A stretch of DNA of 64,000 bases from Thermodesulfobacteriota bacterium (GCA_031082315.1 JAVHLC010000006.1:101082-165081), one strand, 5' to 3'. Shown: positions 1-8,263, counted from the first letter of the stretch. The notes: generated by a model from the sequence alone, not told the origin. Numbers and translations: made by a program.

Positions 1-1497
1 GGAGATCAAAAAAGGATCATTGATAAAAAGCTGGCCAAATTCATCGAGGAAACCTACCTAAAACCATACGGCCCGACCATCAGAGCAACATGGGAACAAG
101 CCTGCAAGTGGTGCGATGATCGCAACCAAAAACCGCCGTCTTACCGGACAGTCGTGGATTTCATTAATAAGAAATGGACCAAAGGGCAACGACTTCTAGT
201 AAGAGATAAATTGGAGTGGGATCGCTTGTACAGACCCTTCGTTCGCAGGGATTGGGAAAAAGAACCAGTCAACGGGACATGGTTTGGGGACGCCAAACAA
301 CTGGACATCTGGGTGATATATCGTGGAAAACCTATCCGCCCCTGGATTACCGCCTGGCTTGATGCCCGGTCGAGAAAGTTCGTTGGGCATATTTTGTGGC
401 CAACGCATAATTCCTGGACCATCGCGCAAAGTTTTGTCTATGCCGTGAGTAAACACGGTGCACCGAAGACGGTTTATATCGATCATGGCAAAGATTACAA
501 ATCAACCATGCTGGCAGGCACGAAGGTTAAAGACGGACCAACGATTAAGCTATTTGAAGGGATTGAAAAAACGATCATTCTCGGTGCTTGGAGAGATTCA
601 GGATGTAATGTTCTCTACAGCGCACCCTACAACCCACCTGAAAAAAATATCGAATCGAATTGGAATGGAGTTAATCAGATATGTGCTGATCTATCCGCTT
701 ATTGCGGAAATGGCAAGAATCGTGGCCTACAAAAAAAGGCGCTTCAAGATATAAAGGCCGGGCGAGGCATGGAATGGGAAGATTTCGTATCCATATTCGA
801 TCAGAAGATGAAAGAACGAAACGCCAAACCGCATTCCCAAACCGGGGTTCCCCCCGATTCTTTTTACGAAAATTTCACGCCCATTATTCCCAGCCAGGAG
901 CTTTTGGACTACCTCCTCATGGACGTCCATCTTAAGAAAGTGAAGGACTCCACTGTTACCATAGAGGGCTTGGTTTATCGGGGTGAAGAACTTTGGAGAC
1001 TCGCCGGTGAAGAGGTAGAAATTCGACGTGATCCCCAAAATATTACCCGCGCTGTGATTATATACAAGGGTAAAGTCTTTGGCTCCGCCTACCTGGAACA
1101 AGCCGATCATTACAAAAGTGCTATTACTCTCGACAGCGTGAAAACAGCCCGGCGCATTCGCAAGAGAACGAAGAAATGGCGGGAGCTTGTTATCGAGAAT
1201 CAGGATTTTATAGATGACCCGCTACGCATGGCGGTGGAGCTGGACAGCGAAGGAACCCCGAGGCAGCGAGACATCCGGCCCGTCGACAGCAAGGTCGTCG
1301 GGATTAACAAAAAATCCCGGATCGCGAAGGATGTTAAAAAGGCCTTGCGAGAAGGGGAAAGGCAACAACAGGAGAGAAAAACGGCCGTTGGCGGCGGCGA
1401 TAGTCTCATCAGCCAGTTACTATCAAGTTTTGAGCGGGAAAAAGACGTTGAGGAGGCCCCGAGATATAGGCTCGTAGATTTGGACATTGACGATTAA
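1..1497 (+). CDS. Mu-type DDE transposase (MuA-like), 5' truncated by window
   Basis: This integrase-fold transposase would cut and join the element's ends. The reading frame is open from base 1, so the start lies outside the window. The visible N-terminal part resembles the helix-turn-helix region before an rve core. The core shows candidate catalytic acids: Asp in GDAKQLDIWV, Asp in YIDHGKDYKS and Glu in YNPPEKNIESNW. A Mu-transposase C-terminal beta-barrel-like region follows and the tail is basic. The MuB-like ATPase begins 14 nt downstream, as expected for a MuA-MuB pair. The family assignment is firm; activity cannot be judged without the missing 5' end and the left terminus. Confidence 0.88.
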   Translation, partial: GDQKRIIDKKLAKFIEETYLKPYGPTIRATWEQACKWCDDRNQKPPSYRTVVDFINKKWTKGQRLLVRDKLEWDRLYRPFVRRDWEKEPVNGTWFGDAKQLDIWVIYRGKPIRPWITAWLDARSRKFVGHILWPTHNSWTIAQSFVYAVSKHGAPKTVYIDHGKDYKSTMLAGTKVKDGPTIKLFEGIEKTIILGAWRDSGCNVLYSAPYNPPEKNIESNWNGVNQICADLSAYCGNGKNRGLQKKALQDIKAGRGMEWEDFVSIFDQKMKERNAKPHSQTGVPPDSFYENFTPIIPSQELLDYLLMDVHLKKVKDSTVTIEGLVYRGEELWRLAGEEVEIRRDPQNITRAVIIYKGKVFGSAYLEQADHYKSAITLDSVKTARRIRKRTKKWRELVIENQDFIDDPLRMAVELDSEGTPRQRDIRPVDSKVVGINKKSRIAKDVKKALREGERQQQERKTAVGGGDSLISQLLSSFEREKDVEEAPRYRLVDLDIDD

Positions 1498-1510
1498 GGG
1501 AGGTCATACA

Positions 1511-2473
1511 TTGGAGACGGCCTTAAAGGAAAATCCGGATATTCAGCGAGAAGATTATATTTACAAGGAGACCTGCGCGCGGTTTTTCCGTTATAAGAAG
1601 AAATTTGGCGAGACGAACGAGACGGCCGCAGATTTGATGGGGAAGCCGCCGGAGCTTGTATCCAAGTATCTTAAAAACGACCTGGATTCTCATGCAAAGA
1701 TGGTAATCCAGGGAACTATCCGTAATTTTTTAAACCATAATGAGCGATCTAATCCCCTACCCGAAGGACCGGTCTTTTCTACTACAACGGTCTCTCGCGA
1801 TATATGGGAGGTTTGCCAATGGGTCCAAAAATCTGGGGTGATGGGTTTGATTACCGGACCCGCAGGTGTGGGCAAAACCATGACGATCTCAAAATATAAG
1901 AAAAAACATGAAACTGCGCTCGTTCTGACCTGCGGTGTTACGGTGAAGTGTTTGGGCGCGATTTTGGAAGCTGTAGCCGAGAAACTCGGTATTAAGCTCT
2001 ATGGCCGGACGAATTCAATATATTTAGACCGGATTGGTGAGCGTTTAAGGGAAACCCACCGGCTATTGATTTTCGATGAGGCGCATTTTTTAGACTGGTC
2101 GGCTTATGAGGCGATTCGGCAACTATGGGATCTGAGTCAAACGGGCATTGTTTACGTTGGCCAACAGCGTGTCTTGGCTCAGATGAGAGGCAAAAGGAAC
2201 ACGTACTTATACGATCAAATATTCAGTCGCATCGCTGTAAGACGACAGGTAGGCGGAGACATTTCAAGGGACGATGTGAAGCTAATCGCAGGGTCATTTT
2301 GTCCTGAATTAGATCGAAGGAGTATCGATTTCTTACATCAGAAGGCCACTGGCGATGGCCATTTCCGGACATTGACCAATGTTTTGAAGTTAACAGTCCA
2401 AATGTCCGAGATGTCCCAAAAACCCATAAATTTAAGCCTTCTCCAGCAGGCATTCAGATTTCTAATGGCGTAA
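1511..2473 (+). CDS. MuB-like AAA ATPase, transposition target-selection protein
   Basis: MuB-type ATPases bind target DNA and activate the MuA-type transposase. Walker A is GPAGVGKTMT and Walker B is LLIFDEAHFL, with an AAA+ layout; an N-terminal helical region (about residues 1-90) may bind DNA. A TTG at 1511 is preferred because GGGAGG sits about 8 nt before it; an ATG at 1487 overlapping the transposase is the alternative. The product is about 320 residues, in the usual MuB/TniB size range. It is co-transcribed with the transposase. Confidence 0.85.
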   Translation: METALKENPDIQREDYIYKETCARFFRYKKKFGETNETAADLMGKPPELVSKYLKNDLDSHAKMVIQGTIRNFLNHNERSNPLPEGPVFSTTTVSRDIWEVCQWVQKSGVMGLITGPAGVGKTMTISKYKKKHETALVLTCGVTVKCLGAILEAVAEKLGIKLYGRTNSIYLDRIGERLRETHRLLIFDEAHFLDWSAYEAIRQLWDLSQTGIVYVGQQRVLAQMRGKRNTYLYDQIFSRIAVRRQVGGDISRDDVKLIAGSFCPELDRRSIDFLHQKATGDGHFRTLTNVLKLTVQMSEMSQKPINLSLLQQAFRFLMA

Positions 2474-2486
2474 GAAGGGGGTTATC

Positions 2487-2843
2487 ATGATTGAAGCAAG
2501 CGATTTATCTCCTGAGGCAAAAAGGGTCTGGGAGAGCCTTGACGAAGGATTACAAAAGACTATTCAAAAGGACAATCCCTTCCGAGTCGAGCGTGACAAC
2601 GCCATTTTTGGACTGAGCAAAAGAGGCGTTAAGGTTGATATCCTGGCCGAAATAACGGGCGTAAGCCGGAACGCGGTTCATCGCATCATAATGAGACTCG
2701 CTTACCCGGTGAGCGACCGGCCATATAGCCGAAAGCGGAGACCGGCCAAATCCAGGATAAATCTGGAGGCCTTATATAGGGAACTTTTATTCGGTCTTAA
2801 TAAGGCATTCGGGAGAGGAGGCGATGAAACTAACGCCAAGTAA
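2487..2843 (+). CDS. Small helix-turn-helix protein of the Mu-like element
   Basis: This 118-residue basic protein has a central helix-turn-helix-like segment (about residues 45-75, with EITGVSRNAVHRIIMRL) followed by an Arg/Lys-rich stretch. It probably binds DNA as an element regulator. It begins 13 nt after the ATPase gene behind a GGGGG-type ribosome site and overlaps the next gene by 20 nt, so translation is likely coupled. I do not recognise a specific family. Confidence 0.7.
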   Translation: MIEASDLSPEAKRVWESLDEGLQKTIQKDNPFRVERDNAIFGLSKRGVKVDILAEITGVSRNAVHRIIMRLAYPVSDRPYSRKRRPAKSRINLEALYRELLFGLNKAFGRGGDETNAK

Positions 2844-3309
2844 GGGCAAAGGAGGGATTGCCGTGATTAGTAAGGACCAAATCAAATTGATCTGGGTACT
2901 GGCCCGGCAACTGGATCTGGATAGCGATGAGCTCCACGAAGTGGTTACCGGGATCACCGGCAAAGACTCGATTAAGGCCCTTTCGGTCGGGGAAGGTATA
3001 GAGGTTGTTAACACCATGATCCGGGCCGGGGGCAGAGTGAAGAAAAAGAGGAGGCCCCGGCGAAAGTTGCCGCCCAATGTGGTGGAGATGGTAACCAGCG
3101 AACAGCTAAGTTATATCAGTTACTTAGAGAAAAGACTCGGCTGGCAGGGCAACCCGGAACGTCTGGGGGGCTTTGTCAGGAGAATCATAAAAAGGGAGGT
3201 GGTAAGGACCAAACAGGAGGGAATCAAGGTTATTCAAGGGTTAAAGAGCATGGTTAACAGGAATAAAGGAGGTGGAATAGATGGAGCCAACGAAATGTCA
3301 GGAAACTAA
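2824..3309 (+). CDS. GemA-like (Mu Gp16, DUF1018) regulatory protein
   Basis: This 161-residue protein resembles the Mu GemA/Gp16 family. It has an N-terminal helical segment starting SKDQIKLIWVLARQL, a basic linker near residues 75-85, and a second helical block with YISYLEKRLGW. Family members are early Mu genes affecting host gene expression and DNA topology. A GAGGAGG box ends just before the ATG at 2824, and the start overlaps the upstream gene. The position after a MuA-MuB pair supports the call. Confidence 0.75.
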   Translation: MKLTPSKGKGGIAVISKDQIKLIWVLARQLDLDSDELHEVVTGITGKDSIKALSVGEGIEVVNTMIRAGGRVKKKRRPRRKLPPNVVEMVTSEQLSYISYLEKRLGWQGNPERLGGFVRRIIKREVVRTKQEGIKVIQGLKSMVNRNKGGGIDGANEMSGN

Positions 3310-3613
3310 AGGGCCTGGTCAGGGAAAGGAAATGACCCCAGAGTCGCTTTATGATTTAGCAGCCACGCTCAATATCTGTCGTGCCAAGGTTGATTTTATC
3401 GTCGACGTTTTTACCCAGGATGGACCCTCAACTTTTCGGTTCTCAGAAAGTGGTCTTTATGGGTTTTACCTGGTTCTTAGAAATATCTCAGAGGATATGG
3501 AACATGTGAGCGATGGAATATCAGAAAACGACAGTGAGAGTCGCCGTGAAATTAAACGGCTTACGGAGGCGCTCAACAAACGGGAGCCTTTACCGAAGGT
3601 TGCCACCGGGTAA
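3281..3613 (+). CDS. Hypothetical protein of the Mu-like element
   Basis: This 110-residue acidic-to-neutral protein has no motif I recognise. A strong GGAGGTG lies 6 nt before the ATG, and the start overlaps the previous gene by 29 nt, so it is very likely translated. The last codons lie within a 12-bp inverted repeat (3583-3620) that probably forms a hairpin around the stop codon. Function unknown. Confidence 0.6.
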   Translation: MEPTKCQETKGPGQGKEMTPESLYDLAATLNICRAKVDFIVDVFTQDGPSTFRFSESGLYGFYLVLRNISEDMEHVSDGISENDSESRREIKRLTEALNKREPLPKVATG

Positions 3614-3620
3614 AGGCTCC
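3583..3620 (+). terminator. Strong inverted repeat spanning a stop codon
   Basis: A 12-bp perfect inverted repeat (GGAGCCTTTACC and its complement, 14-nt loop) covers the end of the gene ending at 3613. It is not followed by a clear U-run, so it may be an attenuator or RNA-stabilising hairpin rather than a full intrinsic terminator. Confidence 0.5.
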
Positions 3621-3664
3621 TTAACAAACACCGGGTATTAACCCAGTCAGGAGGTACGAATAGC

Positions 3665-3895
3665 ATGGCAAAGGACAAAAGTCAAGAAACACGGGACGAT
3701 GTAGAACAAGAAACTTTTGATTTTGAAGGCCTTGAATTGAGGCCTATACAGCTTTTGGGGCGATTGCTTATGCTGTCAGCGGTTTCTGGTGCGCAGATGC
3801 AAGCAGAGGATATGGTCGCCTTGGGTCTTCTTCTCAAATTATATGCCGATCATTTTAGAAAAACACAAACAGAAGAGGCCAGACCACAAGTATAA
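3665..3895 (+). CDS. Small hypothetical protein of the Mu-like element
   Basis: This 76-residue protein has an acidic N-terminal region (about residues 5-25) and an amphipathic Leu/Ala/Met-rich helix. AGGAGG stands 9 nt before the ATG. It resembles small accessory proteins of Mu-like early regions but matches no family I know. A highly structured segment (3900-3975) and a terminator follow, which suggests the early transcript ends here. Confidence 0.55.
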   Translation: MAKDKSQETRDDVEQETFDFEGLELRPIQLLGRLLMLSAVSGAQMQAEDMVALGLLLKLYADHFRKTQTEEARPQV

Positions 3896-3899
3896 TCTA

Positions 3900-3975
3900 A
3901 AAAACCTTGCCCTGGATAGGCTCGCTACCGAAAGGGCGGTACCCTCACCGCCCCTCCAGGGTTTTAAAATGAGGG
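3900..3975 (+). other. Structured intergenic segment with nested inverted repeats
   Basis: An outer CCCTGG/CCAGGG pair encloses an inner GGGCGGT/ACCGCCC stem, with an A-run before and a TTTTAA after. It could be a bidirectional terminator or a structured leader. No coding potential is evident. Confidence 0.45.
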
Positions 3976-3986
3976 ACAGCAACTAA

Positions 3987-4030
3987 GAGGGGGTTGCATG
4001 GATACTGTGCAGCCCCCTTTATTTTTTAAA
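3987..4030 (+). terminator. Intrinsic terminator between early genes and capsid block
   Basis: GGGGGTTGCA pairs with TGCAGCCCCC across a short loop and is followed by TTTATTTTTT. This is a textbook intrinsic terminator. It separates the transposition and regulatory genes from the downstream block. Confidence 0.8.
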
Positions 4031-4042
4031 GGAGATAAGACC

Positions 4043-4321
4043 ATGCAAAAGGAAGAAAAAAGCTTACTTGATGAGGCCTTGAGGATCTATAAGGTTCCGC
4101 CGGAGTACGTTTTCGCAAGCCGCGTGTATGATGAAATCGACCAGGTGGTTATTGTGACAAACGGAGGCAAGAGAATCCGGCACCGTAGGGGTGAAGAGGC
4201 GCAGTTTGAGCTGTCCCAGGTGGAGATCACCGGGGAATTGCCTCAAGATGAAATGGTATGGAACGAAAAGCTTAACCAAAGAATCAGTGTCAAGAGCGTC
4301 TTAAAAACAATCAAAAAATAG
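4043..4321 (+). CDS. Small hypothetical protein upstream of capsid gene
   Basis: This 92-residue protein has a mostly polar, mixed alpha/beta composition. The ATG at 4043 is chosen because AAAGGAG precedes it at good spacing and the longer frame would begin inside the terminator hairpin. It sits 23 nt before the capsid gene. A scaffold or decoration role would be a guess; no family is recognised. Confidence 0.6.
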   Translation: MQKEEKSLLDEALRIYKVPPEYVFASRVYDEIDQVVIVTNGGKRIRHRRGEEAQFELSQVEITGELPQDEMVWNEKLNQRISVKSVLKTIKK

Positions 4322-4344
4322 AATCCAAAGGAGAAAGAAGGACT

Positions 4345-5526
4345 ATGAACAGAGAAAAGGTATTGAAAGATATAGAAAGGACCCTTTTTTATAGTGATGT
4401 GCAGGTAGGACTGAACCCAGTCGAAAAGCTTGGGGCCGCCCTTATCAAGCTTTTCGTGCCCGAATATGACACCAGGGGCGTGGGGGCCTTCAACAGTCTT
4501 CGTGATGCCTATGTCCACTTTACAGGTGACGATGACATAAATGGCATGTTTTACCCTCACAAGGCGTCTAAAGAGTTACGGGCCTGTGCTGATTTCGCCT
4601 CCAATTCCTTTGCTTTTGGCTTGCAAAATGCCCTAAGCATGTACTTATCCAAGACGTACAAGGCTTTTCCTTATCATGAAGAGATCCTTATCTCCGAAAA
4701 GAAGAAGGCCACGGACTTTAGAAAAATCCATTCAGTCCAGTTGGGCTATTTGGGCGATCTTCCCGATGTGGACCCGGAGGCTGCCAACTACGATAGCGTA
4801 GAACAGTATGCCGATACGGAGTCGCAATACGATCTGGGCCATAAAGGTGCCATCCTATGGGTTACCAGGAGGCATATTCTGAATGACAGCATCGGTCTGG
4901 TAAAAGACATGGTCAAAAGGATGGCACGTAGCGCCCGAAAGACCCATGCCAGATATGTCTGGAATTTTTATATCAATAACGCTACATGCCCGGACGGGAC
5001 GGCCTGGTTCACCACTGAGCATGGGAACCTTGGCAATAACGCCCTCGATCTAGCCCCTCTGGTGACCGCTATAACAGCACTGGCGAACATGACGGAACCC
5101 GGGCCAAGCGCAGAAAAGTTGGGCCTGGATCTCGCTACTTTTAACTGGCACCTGGTTGTGCCTATTGATTTGTGGGATCTCGCGGTAAAGAAAAACCAAG
5201 GCCGGGATTACTATGAATCCGATGATCTGACCACAAAAGTCCCTAATCCTTGTCAACGGCTATTTGGCGATCGCAACGAGAGGATCGTTACCTGCCCGTT
5301 TATGACGGATACAAATGACTGGGGAGTTATCAGGGATCGGGAAGACGTACCCATTGTTGAAATGTCCTACATGTGGGGACACGAAGAGCCCGAGTTTATT
5401 ATTGAAGAAGGCCCCACAGAAGAGCATGTCTTCACAGCGGACAAGATTGGTTACAAGATCAGGCATGAATACGGCGGCACCCTGGCCGGTCATCCGGGTG
5501 GATATAAATCTGTCGTAACAGAATAA
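4345..5526 (+). CDS. Phage major capsid protein (Mu gpT-like / HK97-fold type)
   Basis: The 393-residue product resembles Mu-like major head subunits. The internal TEHGNLGNNAL segment (about residues 215-225) matches the HGNLG signature common in this family, followed by the usual helical linker and a beta-rich C-terminal region ending in a Gly-rich tail. The start has AAAGGAG 12 nt upstream. No head protease, portal or scaffold gene accompanies it, and the product has no evident N-terminal delta domain. Encapsulin-like self-assembly cannot be excluded. Family call likely; role in this element unknown. Confidence 0.75.
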   Translation: MNREKVLKDIERTLFYSDVQVGLNPVEKLGAALIKLFVPEYDTRGVGAFNSLRDAYVHFTGDDDINGMFYPHKASKELRACADFASNSFAFGLQNALSMYLSKTYKAFPYHEEILISEKKKATDFRKIHSVQLGYLGDLPDVDPEAANYDSVEQYADTESQYDLGHKGAILWVTRRHILNDSIGLVKDMVKRMARSARKTHARYVWNFYINNATCPDGTAWFTTEHGNLGNNALDLAPLVTAITALANMTEPGPSAEKLGLDLATFNWHLVVPIDLWDLAVKKNQGRDYYESDDLTTKVPNPCQRLFGDRNERIVTCPFMTDTNDWGVIRDREDVPIVEMSYMWGHEEPEFIIEEGPTEEHVFTADKIGYKIRHEYGGTLAGHPGGYKSVVTE

Positions 5527-5626
5527 GATCCCAGAGCCAGGCTTTCCTCCTTTCCCTGGCTGCCCAACCCGGGGCGATTTTGCCGCCGGAATAATCGCCC
5601 CGGTCCCTGGGAATTGATAAAAGATC

Positions 5627-6022
5627 ATGCAAATCAGCCCTTTTTTAACCGATATAGCCAAGTCCTATAATCCCAAGGTCGAATATGTGGCTTTTTGTGA
5701 TTTACCAGGTACACAGTTAGGAGAAGCCGGAAGGCCACGTGCGACAGAAGAATATAAGATTTTTATAGATAGAAACAAGTTAATTTGTCCCTATCAGGCA
5801 CTTTTCGTCCTTTTTCATGAAATAGGACACATAGAGCTTTACCACCTTGGCTATAGATTTTACAAAGGAAGCCATTCCAATCAAGAGGATCAAGCCGATA
5901 ATTGGGCCTTTAATCAAATGGGTATTCTGGACAACCAGGGAAGGGTAAAAGAAGAAGAAATTCTTTGCTTTAAATGTATAAAAGAGCAATCCCGGAAGTG
6001 TTTAAAGGGCCTTGTACTTTGA
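5627..6022 (+). CDS. ImmA/IrrE-like zinc metallopeptidase
   Basis: This 131-residue protein carries HEIGHIELYH (about residues 64-73), the HExxH zinc-peptidase motif, and a downstream QEDQADNWAFNQ helix likely giving the third ligand. ImmA-type enzymes cleave phage or ICE repressors to trigger induction. No partner HTH repressor is adjacent, although one may lie beyond the left edge. The next gene starts directly after its stop codon. Confidence 0.75.
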   Translation: MQISPFLTDIAKSYNPKVEYVAFCDLPGTQLGEAGRPRATEEYKIFIDRNKLICPYQALFVLFHEIGHIELYHLGYRFYKGSHSNQEDQADNWAFNQMGILDNQGRVKEEEILCFKCIKEQSRKCLKGLVL

Positions 6023-6604
6023 ATGAAGAGAGAAGATGAAATTCTTGATATTCTTAATAGCCCTGAGTATTTTTACTGTGAAAGGACACGATGCCGATTG
6101 CGGATCGCGGTCTGTATTAAACGGCAAGAGGAATTTTCCTTTCCGGTTTGTGAAGGATGCAGCCAGGGACCTAAAAATCAGCTTATGGCACAACCAGGAG
6201 GCGACATGTTAGAAAATCCAAAGCCAGAAGAGCAGGTAGGCGTAAGGCTATGTGAAGATTGTCAAGAGAAGCCTACAATGTCTCCAGGCTGCCCATATTG
6301 CCCAAGCTGCATGTCCAGGAGGGCACAGAAAGCGCGAAAGCTTCAGGGGAGCAGCCCCAAGACGCCCAGGCGAGAAGCTCAGAAGGGCGTAAATAAAGCG
6401 AAACTGGCTCCATGGGACAAATGCCTACCCCAGCCAAGGGAATCGTTTACAGAGGCCGATACAGCCCTTAAAGTCGATTTTGGCAAGCATGCCCACATCC
6501 TCAGAGAGATCGAAAAGCTGGCTGAACAGCAAATAAGGCCGGTTGAACTTCAGGTTATTTATATGCTCAAGACTTGTCTGGACGGGATGGGTTCCACGGC
6601 ATAA
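6023..6604 (+). CDS. Cysteine-rich zinc-motif protein of the Mu-like element
   Basis: This 193-residue protein has three Cys clusters: CERTRC...C near residues 20-35, CEGC at about 44-47, and CEDC...CPYCPSC at about 77-95. The last resembles a zinc ribbon. A basic linker and a helical C-terminal part follow. It begins immediately after the stop codon of the peptidase gene, so translation is coupled. It could bind DNA or RNA; no family is recognised. It is the last gene before the element's right-end repeats. Confidence 0.6.
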   Translation: MKREDEILDILNSPEYFYCERTRCRLRIAVCIKRQEEFSFPVCEGCSQGPKNQLMAQPGGDMLENPKPEEQVGVRLCEDCQEKPTMSPGCPYCPSCMSRRAQKARKLQGSSPKTPRREAQKGVNKAKLAPWDKCLPQPRESFTEADTALKVDFGKHAHILREIEKLAEQQIRPVELQVIYMLKTCLDGMGSTA

Positions 6605-6723
6605 CCCCACTTTAGAAAAACACACCGGTTGAAATGCGGTTTAAACGGCAGTTAATCGACCTTTCAACAGCCCCTTTTTGATTCCAATTTGACACCAAAT
6701 TTCCCCAAATTTGAACCCGCAGT

Positions 6724-6764
6724 TTGCGACAAACCTCTTTGCACTTGCGTCAAACCTCTTTGCA
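6724..6764 (+). repeat. Two 20-bp direct repeats, likely transposase-binding sites at right end
   Basis: TTGCGACAAACCTCTTTGCA (6724-6743) and TTGCGTCAAACCTCTTTGCA (6745-6764) differ at one base and are spaced 21 bp apart. Spaced copies of a roughly 20-bp site near a terminus are typical of Mu-like ends. They lie about 35 bp before the mraZ -35 box. Confidence 0.7.
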
Positions 6765-6797
6765 GCTAATATATGTCTATTTTGGGGGCATTTTTTC

Positions 6798-6826
6798 TTG
6801 ACAAATTAAAGCCCTGGCCATATAGT
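6798..6826 (+). promoter_or_regulatory. sigma70-type promoter of the mraZ operon
   Basis: TTGACA (6798-6803) and TATAGT (6821-6826) are separated by 17 bp, a near-consensus promoter. It should drive the division and wall cluster. Confidence 0.8.
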
Positions 6827-6863
6827 GGCGAAAAGGGGAGTAAAGTGGATTAAAGTGGGGCAA
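6824..6863 (+). promoter_or_regulatory. MraZ operator: four 10-bp direct repeats
   Basis: AGTGGCGAAA, AGGGGAGTAA, AGTGGATTAA and AGTGGGGCAA follow each other in an exact 10-bp period. MraZ proteins bind tandem GTGG-type repeats at such spacing ahead of their own gene. The first repeat overlaps the -10 box, so MraZ would repress. Confidence 0.75.
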
Positions 6864-6888
6864 AATCTATTTCGGAGGCAGAAATAGG

Positions 6889-7329
6889 GTGTTTCGTGGC
6901 AGGTCAACACATACCCTGGATAGTAAGGGCCGCTTAATTATCCCGGCGCGGTTTCGCGAGGTTCTCAGGGCCGGGTACGATGACCGCCTTATTATAACCA
7001 ATCTCCACCGTTGCTTAGTAGCCTACCCTTTTGAAGAGTGGCGGCTGATTGAGAATAAAACGGCTTCTCTATCTGCCATAGACGAGAATGTCAAGGCCTT
7101 TTTAAGGTTGTTTATCTCCGGCGCTGTGGAATGCCCTCTGGACCGGCAGGGGAGGGTCCTCATTCCTCCCAGCCTTCGTGAATATGCGGACCTGAATAAA
7201 GAGATTGTATTAGCCGGGATGCTTAAAAACTTTGAGATATGGGATAAGGCCCTATGGGATGAGGAGATCAGTAAATCCCGGGAGAATTATCCGCAACTGA
7301 GCGCAACATTAGCCCAAATCGGGATTTAA
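6889..7329 (+). CDS. mraZ: Transcriptional regulator MraZ
   Basis: MraZ is a ring-forming AbrB-like DNA-binding protein that regulates the division and wall operon it heads. The 146-residue product has two MraZ repeats: MFRGRSTHTLDSKGRLIIPARF at the N terminus, with a second DRQGRVLIPPSLR copy near residue 85. The start is GTG with GGAGG 10 nt upstream. The four tandem operator repeats in its promoter fit autoregulation. rsmH follows after 19 nt. Confidence 0.95.
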   Translation: MFRGRSTHTLDSKGRLIIPARFREVLRAGYDDRLIITNLHRCLVAYPFEEWRLIENKTASLSAIDENVKAFLRLFISGAVECPLDRQGRVLIPPSLREYADLNKEIVLAGMLKNFEIWDKALWDEEISKSRENYPQLSATLAQIGI

Positions 7330-7348
7330 TTTTGACCCTGGAAAACCC

Positions 7349-8263
7349 GTGACCAGATGGCATGTACCCGTTATGCGTGAGGAAGTCCTTCATCATCTGG
7401 ACTGTCATCCTGGCGGCATATATGTTGATGGAACCGTAGGCATGGGAGGTCACGCCGCGGCTATATTAGAAAGAATCAAACCTGAGGGGAGCTTGGTCGG
7501 TATTGACTGGGATGAGGACTCTCTGCATATAGCGCGTGAGCATTTAGCCCCCTTCGGCAACCGTGTTATCCTGGTAAAAGGGAATTTTGCCGACTTGCCG
7601 CTTATAGCGCAAGAGCTGAAGATTGAAAAGGTTGACGGGGTATTACTGGATCTGGGCATTTCTTCTTATCATCTGGAGCAGAGCGGCCGGGGGTTCAGCT
7701 TTAAACAGGATGAAATACTTGATATGCGCATAGACAAACAAAATCCATTGACTGCCCGGCATATTGTTAACCGTTTCCCTGAGAGAGAACTGGAGAAGAT
7801 TATAAAGGAATTCGGAGAAGAAAGGTGGGCGCGGAGGATTGCCAAGGTAATCGGCCGGCAGCGGGAAAGAGAGCCGCTTAACACCGCCGTACAACTGGCT
7901 TCGCTGGTTGCTTCGGCCATACCGCGCAAGTTCCACCCCGCCAATATTCATCCGGCCACACGTACGTTTCAGGCCTTGCGGATCGCGGTCAACCGGGAAT
8001 TAGAGAATCTGGCCCGTGCGATACAGGGTATTGTCGGTCTCCTCAAGCCGGGGGGGCGGTTCTGCATTATTTCCTTTCACTCCCTCGAAGATAGAATTGT
8101 CAAAAGAAAATTCCAGGAGATGGAACAGACCGGACTCATGGGTGAACGGCCTGTGTTGCGTCGGATTACACGTAAACCCATTATTCCGTCACCTGAGGAA
8201 TGTGCCGCTAACCCGCGGGCCCGCAGCGCTAAGTTAAGGGTGGCGGAGCGGCTCGCGGCTTAA
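7349..8263 (+). CDS. rsmH: 16S rRNA (cytosine1402-N4)-methyltransferase
   Basis: RsmH uses S-adenosylmethionine to methylate N4 of C1402 in the ribosomal P site. The 304-residue protein starts at GTG with HVPVMREEVL and carries the DGTVGMGGHA cofactor loop (about residues 29-38). ISFHSLEDRIVKR near residue 250 and the SAKLRVAER C terminus are family hallmarks. It sits in its usual place between mraZ and ftsL. Confidence 0.96.
   Translation: MTRWHVPVMREEVLHHLDCHPGGIYVDGTVGMGGHAAAILERIKPEGSLVGIDWDEDSLHIAREHLAPFGNRVILVKGNFADLPLIAQELKIEKVDGVLLDLGISSYHLEQSGRGFSFKQDEILDMRIDKQNPLTARHIVNRFPERELEKIIKEFGEERWARRIAKVIGRQREREPLNTAVQLASLVASAIPRKFHPANIHPATRTFQALRIAVNRELENLARAIQGIVGLLKPGGRFCIISFHSLEDRIVKRKFQEMEQTGLMGERPVLRRITRKPIIPSPEECAANPRARSAKLRVAERLAA

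Larger units (their letters stand above)
1..6790 (+). mobile_element. Mu-type transposing element, right part (left end outside window)
   Basis: Genes for a DDE transposase, a MuB-like AAA ATPase and a GemA-like protein lie in Mu order on one strand, followed by small genes, a single phage major-capsid gene, an ImmA-like peptidase and a zinc-motif protein. Two near-identical 20-bp direct repeats at 6724-6764 look like transposase-binding sites of the right end. The exact terminus was not fixed; it probably lies between 6765 and 6790, just before the mraZ promoter. No portal, head protease, terminase or tail gene is seen, so this is either a decayed prophage or a compact capsid-bearing element. 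Confidence 0.75.
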
